Shown in pieces: positions 59,916-64,000 of a stretch of DNA of 64,000 nt. Within the stretch, counting starts at the first letter, position 1, and each line of letters begins with the position of its first letter. Source of the stretch: a virus; the IMG/VR virus record IMGVR_UViG_3300028399_000005, positions 1 to 64,000 of that record; one strand, given 5' to 3'. The notes under the pieces are model-generated. The model made no database searches. It was not told the DNA's origin and saw only the letters and a list, made by a program, of their open reading frames with translations. The position numbers and the translations under genes are program-made.

Positions 59916-60161
59916 ATGGTCTGGTACTACGTGAACTGCCGAAAATGCGGGGTCAAATGGGTCGGCACTGAAAGGCAGAAGGACGACGAAGTCGCCCGCC
60001 ACGAAAAACTGGCGAAGTACGGGCTTTGCAAGCCCAAGAACTTGAAGGTCGAAGTCTGGAAGTGCGAGCGGTGCGGAGAACCGTACCGTCCGACTCTCAG
60101 CCCGCTGGTAACGTGCAAAAAGTGCTCTTCTCAAGCAAATAAACATTACTTGAAGAAATGA
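59916..60161 (+). CDS. Zinc-ribbon protein, 81 aa
   Basis: CRKCG (about 8), CERCG (about 50) and CKKCS (about 67) provide enough cysteines for one or two zinc ribbons, with basic residues throughout. GAGGTG precedes ATG 59916. Same operon as the RecA-fold gene. Confidence 0.75.
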   Translation: MVWYYVNCRKCGVKWVGTERQKDDEVARHEKLAKYGLCKPKNLKVEVWKCERCGEPYRPTLSPLVTCKKCSSQANKHYLKK

Positions 60162-60178
60162 AAAGGTGATGAAAGAAA

Positions 60179-60616
60179 ATGCAATATGTCCCACAGTCTT
60201 ATTTCGCAACGCCTGCGGACAGAATGCTCGAGCTTTATGAATACCAGCTCTGGCTCAAGGAACGCCTCACCAAGCACGAGTGCGCTATTTGCAACGGCCC
60301 GATCACGTTCGACACGTTCTACGTAACGCTCGACTCTGCGAAAGCCGTCAGCGTCGAGCTTGCGTTCCGCTTCCTAACCTCGCACGTCGAGCCACAGCGA
60401 TACGACCTTGTTCTTTGCAAGCGTTGCTTCAACGAGACCAGAAAGGCAGTCCTCGACAAGATAGCCGTTCTTCGCCGAGAAAGCGAGAAAACGAAGCACC
60501 TCAATGATTACCTTAGGACGACGAAAAAGAGCCTCGAATCCGCTCAAAAATACCTCGAAATGAAGCTCGAAGAAATCAAGGAAGAGAAAGAGCAAAAAGC
60601 AGAGAACGACGACTAA
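60179..60616 (+). CDS. Zinc-ribbon plus coiled-coil protein, 145 aa
   Basis: CAICN (about 35) and CKRCF (about 80) with a long loop, then a coiled coil (about 95-140) ending in KEEKEQKAENDD. The AAAGGTGATG site lies 8 nt upstream of the ATG. Probably nucleic-acid binding as a dimer. Confidence 0.75.
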   Translation: MQYVPQSYFATPADRMLELYEYQLWLKERLTKHECAICNGPITFDTFYVTLDSAKAVSVELAFRFLTSHVEPQRYDLVLCKRCFNETRKAVLDKIAVLRRESEKTKHLNDYLRTTKKSLESAQKYLEMKLEEIKEEKEQKAENDD

Positions 60617-60639
60617 AACTAAAGAAACGAGGTGATAAC

Positions 60640-60741
60640 GTGAACGAAGTAGACGAGGACTTGATTCTAAGAATAATACTGTTTTTAAACATAATCTTCT
60701 GGTTCGCGATCGGAGTGATACAAAGCGAGAAGAGACGATGA
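60640..60741 (+). CDS. Single-helix membrane microprotein, 33 aa
   Basis: GTG start with an excellent GAGGTGATAAC ribosome site. Acidic N-terminus, hydrophobic LILRIILFLNIIFWFAIGV (9-27), basic QSEKRR end, so one membrane-spanning helix with the positive end inside. It ends the RecA-fold operon. A holin-like or membrane-anchoring peptide is possible. Confidence 0.65.
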   Translation: MNEVDEDLILRIILFLNIIFWFAIGVIQSEKRR

Positions 60742-60765
60742 TGTAGTTGTTGAAGACCCGTCTCA

Positions 60766-61344
60766 TTAGTAAACCGTGTGGACAAGCCAGCGCCTGTATG
60801 GTTTCAAGAACTCCTTGAGGTCGTCGGGCAAGAGCTCTTTCTCCGTGAACGAGACGCTCGCATCGGCGAGCTTCAACGAGTCCGCCCCGCCCGTGTGCTG
60901 GTGCGCCCGAAGCCTTTCGTAGAGGCGCACCACGATTTCTATGATCACGTTTTTAACGGCGTCGGGGACGGTTTCCCCGCCCCACGTGTAGACGATTTCG
61001 ACGTTCTGATTGCCGTCCTTGATTCTGCCATCCTTGAACTTTATCTTGCCCGTTTGCTTGTACACGTAATAGTCCGTGCCTTCCGTGAGCGTTTTCGTCC
61101 CGACCTTGATGTTCGTAACGCTCGAGATCGGGGCGTAGCGGGTGTAGTAGTAAACCCTGGAAGAATCGCCGTCCCATTTCTCGGTCTCCGTCGTGAGCGA
61201 GTTCCACTTGCGCCGACAAAACGTGTCCACGGCGCCCTCGACCCGCACGATCATGTCGTTTACGGCAGTCTGGTCGTTCGAATCGAGCGTTACGCCGAGC
61301 CTTGTCTGGACTTCTATTACTGTAACATATCTTGGGGTCGCCAT
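60766..61344 (-). CDS. HK97 gp6-like head-tail connector
   Basis: 192 residues. Typical start TVIEVQTRLGVTLDSNDQ, then VEGAVDTFCRRKW, a beta hairpin TKTLTEGTDYYVYKQTG, VEIVYTWGGETVPDAVK and a long helix. This is the pattern of gp6/YqbG-type adaptors that bind the portal. A plain TATA box (AACTATAAATTC) precedes it, the virion-gene class. Confidence 0.85.
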   Translation of the reverse strand: MATPRYVTVIEVQTRLGVTLDSNDQTAVNDMIVRVEGAVDTFCRRKWNSLTTETEKWDGDSSRVYYYTRYAPISSVTNIKVGTKTLTEGTDYYVYKQTGKIKFKDGRIKDGNQNVEIVYTWGGETVPDAVKNVIIEIVVRLYERLRAHQHTGGADSLKLADASVSFTEKELLPDDLKEFLKPYRRWLVHTVY

Positions 61345-61441
61345 GCTATGTAGTATAGCGTCGCGAGAATTTATAGTTTTATGCTTTTAAATGAGCGACT
61401 ACAAAATGGAAGAAAAAGAAAGGAGAGGAAACGAGGAAACC

Positions 61442-61798
61442 TTAGCTTGCGACGAGGTCTCGGAGCGGGATTCTGTAAACACTGAACCCGCCATGTCTCT
61501 TCCACGGGTTGAAGTAATACCCGTGGCTCTCGGGCGACTCACGCCAGGGCGGGAGATAGACCTCGTACATGTTTCGCTTTAGGTTCTCGGGTAGGTGCGG
61601 GAAGGGTTTCCGTGAGGAAATAACCCACATTCCGCGCTTCTTGTCATGGAGCACCTTCCCTCGGATTCCGAGGGAACGATTAAGCTCTCGAAGCTTATTC
61701 AGATATATTTCAACGGAAGGGGGCATGTCCTTCCGAATCCACAGCGGACTCTTTTTAGAGCCCAGATTTAGATAGACGTCATACATTACTGGGTGCAT
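61442..61798 (-). CDS. Hypothetical protein, 118 aa
   Basis: Basic, proline- and tryptophan-containing protein; leaderless from a P1 promoter at ATG 61798. No recognised family. P1-driven, like the unknown genes around 12-21 kb. Confidence 0.75.
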   Translation of the reverse strand: MHPVMYDVYLNLGSKKSPLWIRKDMPPSVEIYLNKLRELNRSLGIRGKVLHDKKRGMWVISSRKPFPHLPENLKRNMYEVYLPPWRESPESHGYYFNPWKRHGGFSVYRIPLRDLVAS

Positions 61799-61836
61799 CA
61801 AAATACTATACGCACCACTAATATATAAGAATTGTG
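61796..61836 (-). promoter_or_regulatory. P1 promoter, leaderless
   Basis: GCACAATTCTTATATATTAG then GTATAGTATTTTGATG. Confidence 0.7.
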
Positions 61837-61853
61837 CTTCTTCTACGATTGTG

Positions 61854-61863
61854 CGTTATAACG
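61854..61863 (+). promoter_or_regulatory. P2 palindrome CGTTATAACG
   Basis: Followed by GATGGTTTTTATTG; ATG 61921 has GAGGAAGTGATG upstream. Confidence 0.7.
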
Positions 61864-61920
61864 GTGGGGATGGTTTTTATTGAGTGTATTGCAAACGAAA
61901 AACGAGGAAGTGATGTTTTA

Positions 61921-62148
61921 ATGCAGAGAGGCAGAATCTTGTGTCCAAAGCACTTGAAGGTTTTCCAGGCGGAGAAGAACGGTGTAACCGTCCGCTATGG
62001 CTATTATGCGGGGTATTTCCACGCCGACATCATGCGTTGCCCCGTCGAGGACTGCGACATGCGGGTCATCACGGGGCTCGGCGAAGAAATCTTCGACCCA
62101 GACTTCGAGCCCGAGATAAGCCCCACAAAACCTTATCTAAACGATTGA
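61921..62148 (+). CDS. Zinc-binding protein, 75 aa
   Basis: CPKHLK near residue 7 and CPVEDC near residue 40 suggest a C-H-C-C zinc site. The start is chosen at the ATG preceded by GAGGAAGTGAT; the longer frame passes through the P2 site and TATA box. Family not recognised. Confidence 0.7.
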   Translation: MQRGRILCPKHLKVFQAEKNGVTVRYGYYAGYFHADIMRCPVEDCDMRVITGLGEEIFDPDFEPEISPTKPYLND

Positions 62149-62179
62149 TCCTCGCCCGTTTTTTTTTTGCATGCGTTTA

Positions 62180-62229
62180 TCACAACCTTTATATATTTCT
62201 CCTTCCTATATTATATTAGAGGAAGTATG
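62180..62229 (+). promoter_or_regulatory. P1 promoter with short leader
   Basis: TCACAACCTTTATATATTTC then CCTATATTATATTAGAGGAA and the ATG. Confidence 0.8.
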
Positions 62230-62826
62230 AGAGCGGGAAGATTTATATCGAGCCAAGAAGTTATCGCCCTAACGCGGGGCGCAATCAGCCCCATCAACGA
62301 TAGAGATGGGGTTTACTTCTTCATCGAACCTCAATCGGTCGTTGAGCTTAGCTTGCACACGAGGCATTTCCTCGTGGTCGCCGAGCTCGACGAATATCGA
62401 CAAACAATAGCCTCTTACGTCAGAGACGTTTTCAGAGGCGAGGACATCTGGGAGCAAACAGATGAGGTCGTTGCCCCCCAATACGACCTTTCCGCCGTCA
62501 GAGCCATTTACTTGAGCGCAAATGTCATCGTTGCGCTCGTCGAAGAATATGGCTACATGACGAACAGCATCATCGAATTCGCCCAGCAACACTACGAGAG
62601 AGCCTTACAACAGCTCTCTCAAATCGAAGAGCCAACGTCTGTTGAGATCAGCCTCGAGCTCTTCTATGCGCTCGAAGAGCTGATCGAGAATGGCATCGAA
62701 GTCCAGTTCGTTGATAACTGGGCCGTTTCAGAAGCCTTCGCAGTCAGTATGAACAGGCTTCTGAACTTTGACGGACTCGACGAGAACGAGGCGCTGATCG
62801 ACAGATTCATGAGCTTGATAGAATAA
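62227..62826 (+). CDS. Hypothetical acidic protein, 199 aa
   Basis: Acidic, mainly helical after residue 90, with no cysteine. P1-driven with a GAGG leader. Family not recognised. Confidence 0.8.
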   Translation: MRAGRFISSQEVIALTRGAISPINDRDGVYFFIEPQSVVELSLHTRHFLVVAELDEYRQTIASYVRDVFRGEDIWEQTDEVVAPQYDLSAVRAIYLSANVIVALVEEYGYMTNSIIEFAQQHYERALQQLSQIEEPTSVEISLELFYALEELIENGIEVQFVDNWAVSEAFAVSMNRLLNFDGLDENEALIDRFMSLIE

Positions 62827-62864
62827 AAGCCCCTCGCCCTATCCTTCTTTTTTCCAACCTTCGA

Positions 62865-63899
62865 TCAAAGATGTTCTTGCTTCTTGATTCGATCAGCGAT
62901 GGGTATTAGTGCGCCGAACGCCATGGCGAAGTAGGTTTGCCACGTAAATCCTAAAAAACCATTCTTTTCTTCGCTCCCAGCGCCAAACACGACGGCTTCT
63001 TGGACGGAGTAGCTCTTGAGCTCGCGCTCGATCACGTCGGTCGCCTGTGCGAGCTTCTGCCCAGCAAAGGCGCCGAGTTCGACCGAGCGAAGCGACGCCC
63101 CGCGATCGTTCAACCCCAGCGAAGGAACGAAGTAGCGCACGATCTTCTCGGAAATAGGAAGACCAATGCCCAAGGCGTAGGTTCGCTGTATCTCCATGAT
63201 CTTGGTGTTTAGCTCGACGGGACGGCCATACCCGCGGATGACGACCGTCAGCGCCTTCATGCTCACGGTCGCCGTGAGGTTCACCGCCTGCACGCTCGTC
63301 CCGTTGTATGTCGTGGTGAACTCCGCCGAGGGGACGTAGTTAATGCGGAAGTTCGCAATCACGGTAACATTGGTATTCGTAGGATCGACGGACTGGTCAA
63401 TGATGAAGTCCATTGCGACCTCGACGGGCTCTTGGTTCACGACAGCGACGGACGGGGACTGCCCCATGGTGTAGAGGTTGTACGCATACGTGCCAGTGTC
63501 ATTCGCTACCGTGGCGAAGCTCGCGTCGAGCGTTGCGAGCCCGCTCTGGTAGAGCAAGAAAGCTCCCCGTTGCGACAAAAGCACATGCTCGAGCGTGAAA
63601 TTGGTTATGGCGACACGCAACGTGTAGCCGTCGTCAGTTACTGCTTCGGCGCCGAGGAAGAACAAAGAATCGTTCGTGCTCACTTCGACTTGAAAGGCGT
63701 TGAGCTGGTTCGGATTGGCATAGTCTGGGCGCCCATCGTACGAGGCGAGCACGGAGTAGCTCGTGCCGTCCGTGAACACCCAGTTGTCGTTCACGTTGAT
63801 CTTGACGATCTGGGCGCCTGCTCCCGCAAGGAGCGAGGTGCCCATGATCACCAATAAGAAGGCGAGTAGCCACAATTTGTTGAACTTTGAAATTGTCAT
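62865..63899 (-). CDS. Secreted or membrane-anchored beta protein, 344 aa
   Basis: A signal peptide or anchor at residues 8-30 (LWLLAFLLVIMGTSLLAGAGA), then an extracellular-looking beta-rich domain full of N-x-S/T sites (VNDNW, TNDS, NFT, NDTG, NVT, NGTS), and a hydrophobic helix near the C-terminus (FAMAFGALIPIADRI) ending KKQEHL. The N-glycosylation motifs and topology suggest a surface protein, perhaps a receptor-binding or host-wall protein. The promoter is a plain ACTTAATATATT box. Confidence 0.8.
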   Translation of the reverse strand: MTISKFNKLWLLAFLLVIMGTSLLAGAGAQIVKINVNDNWVFTDGTSYSVLASYDGRPDYANPNQLNAFQVEVSTNDSLFFLGAEAVTDDGYTLRVAITNFTLEHVLLSQRGAFLLYQSGLATLDASFATVANDTGTYAYNLYTMGQSPSVAVVNQEPVEVAMDFIIDQSVDPTNTNVTVIANFRINYVPSAEFTTTYNGTSVQAVNLTATVSMKALTVVIRGYGRPVELNTKIMEIQRTYALGIGLPISEKIVRYFVPSLGLNDRGASLRSVELGAFAGQKLAQATDVIERELKSYSVQEAVVFGAGSEEKNGFLGFTWQTYFAMAFGALIPIADRIKKQEHL

Positions 63900-64000
63900 C
63901 GTTTATCTATTATGCTAATGAGAATATATTAAGTTATTTCTAATTCACATATTGGAAATGTGCCCAAAATCGTTAATCAAAGTAATCGTTCTTGAGCTTT
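63900..64000. other. Intergenic end of window
   Basis: Holds the TATA box of the minus-strand surface protein. A minus-strand frame ending at 63973 (about nine residues visible) might be the tail of another gene. Confidence 0.3.

Noticed and set aside
1-64000. CRISPR array for the csf operon
   Set aside because: No regularly spaced direct repeats were seen in the window, including around 41-50 kb.
63973-64000. C-terminal end of another minus-strand gene
   Set aside because: Only about nine residues fall inside the window; cannot be supported.

Overview
The window looks like most of the genome of a tailed (HK97-type, Caudoviricetes-like) virus of an archaeon. The virion genes point to a tailed virus: large terminase, portal fused to a Mu F-like domain, prohead protease plus scaffold, HK97-type major capsid protein, a gp6-like connector and a gp10-like completion protein. 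The archaeal side shows in a family-B DNA polymerase, a PriS-type primase, RFC-type clamp loaders, an XPF/Hef-type nuclease, a tRNA gene that appears to carry an intron, TATA boxes about 25 nt upstream of leaderless starts, and GGTGA/GAGGTG ribosome sites inside operons. The host cannot be named from the sequence. No tape measure or tail fibre was recognised and the first gene is cut by the window edge, so the genome probably continues outside.

Layout. 1-2.7 kb: partial zinc protein, an unknown gene, large terminase. 2.8-3.6 kb: AT-rich non-coding block, inverted copy A. 3.7-10 kb: small zinc-ribbon proteins, ThyX, a ribbon-helix-helix protein, small clamp loader and a Cas4/RecB-like nuclease. 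10-15 kb: helical and membrane proteins, plus a minus-strand set of leaderless genes including a DUF1874 / AcrIII-1 ring nuclease. 15-18 kb: protease-scaffold, capsid protein and a small protein. 18-26.6 kb: methylase, connector genes, PolB and XPF-like nuclease. 26.6-33 kb: tRNA and portal operon. 33-41.8 kb: RNA ligase, frameshifted methylase, SprT-like protein, primase. 41.8-48 kb: a large methylase, then a convergent operon csf1-cas11-unknown-csf2-csf3-cysH, which has the composition of a type IV-B CRISPR-Cas system and no array. 48-50.9 kb: three genes with a shared structured 5' leader. 50.9-51.7 kb: inverted copy B. 51.8-60.8 kb: frameshifted DpdA/TGT-like gene, large clamp-loader-like ATPase, DUF3987-like helicase, RecA-fold ATPase. 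60.8-64 kb: connector, small genes, a secreted or membrane protein.

Regulation is unusually legible. Promoter class P1 (about 19 copies) reads ACAACCTTTATATATT, then a CCTATATTATATTGATG-like block ending at or near the start codon. It drives mostly small genes of unknown function, the AcrIII-1 homologue and the RNA ligase. Class P2 (about 24 copies) is a palindrome CGTTATAACG (variants CGTTCTAACG, CGTTAGAACG) placed 12-16 nt upstream of a TATA box. It drives replication, methylation, DpdA and the csf operon. Virion genes have TATA boxes with neither element. This suggests three expression classes: host take-over, replication and defence, and virion assembly.

Working together: PolB, PriS, a DUF3987-like helicase, two clamp-loader subunits (no PCNA seen), nucleases, a RecA-fold ATPase and ThyX make a largely virus-encoded replisome. 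Three methylases and a DpdA-like enzyme may modify its DNA. AcrIII-1 would blunt type III immunity, and the type IV-B complex may act on competing elements or host transcripts.
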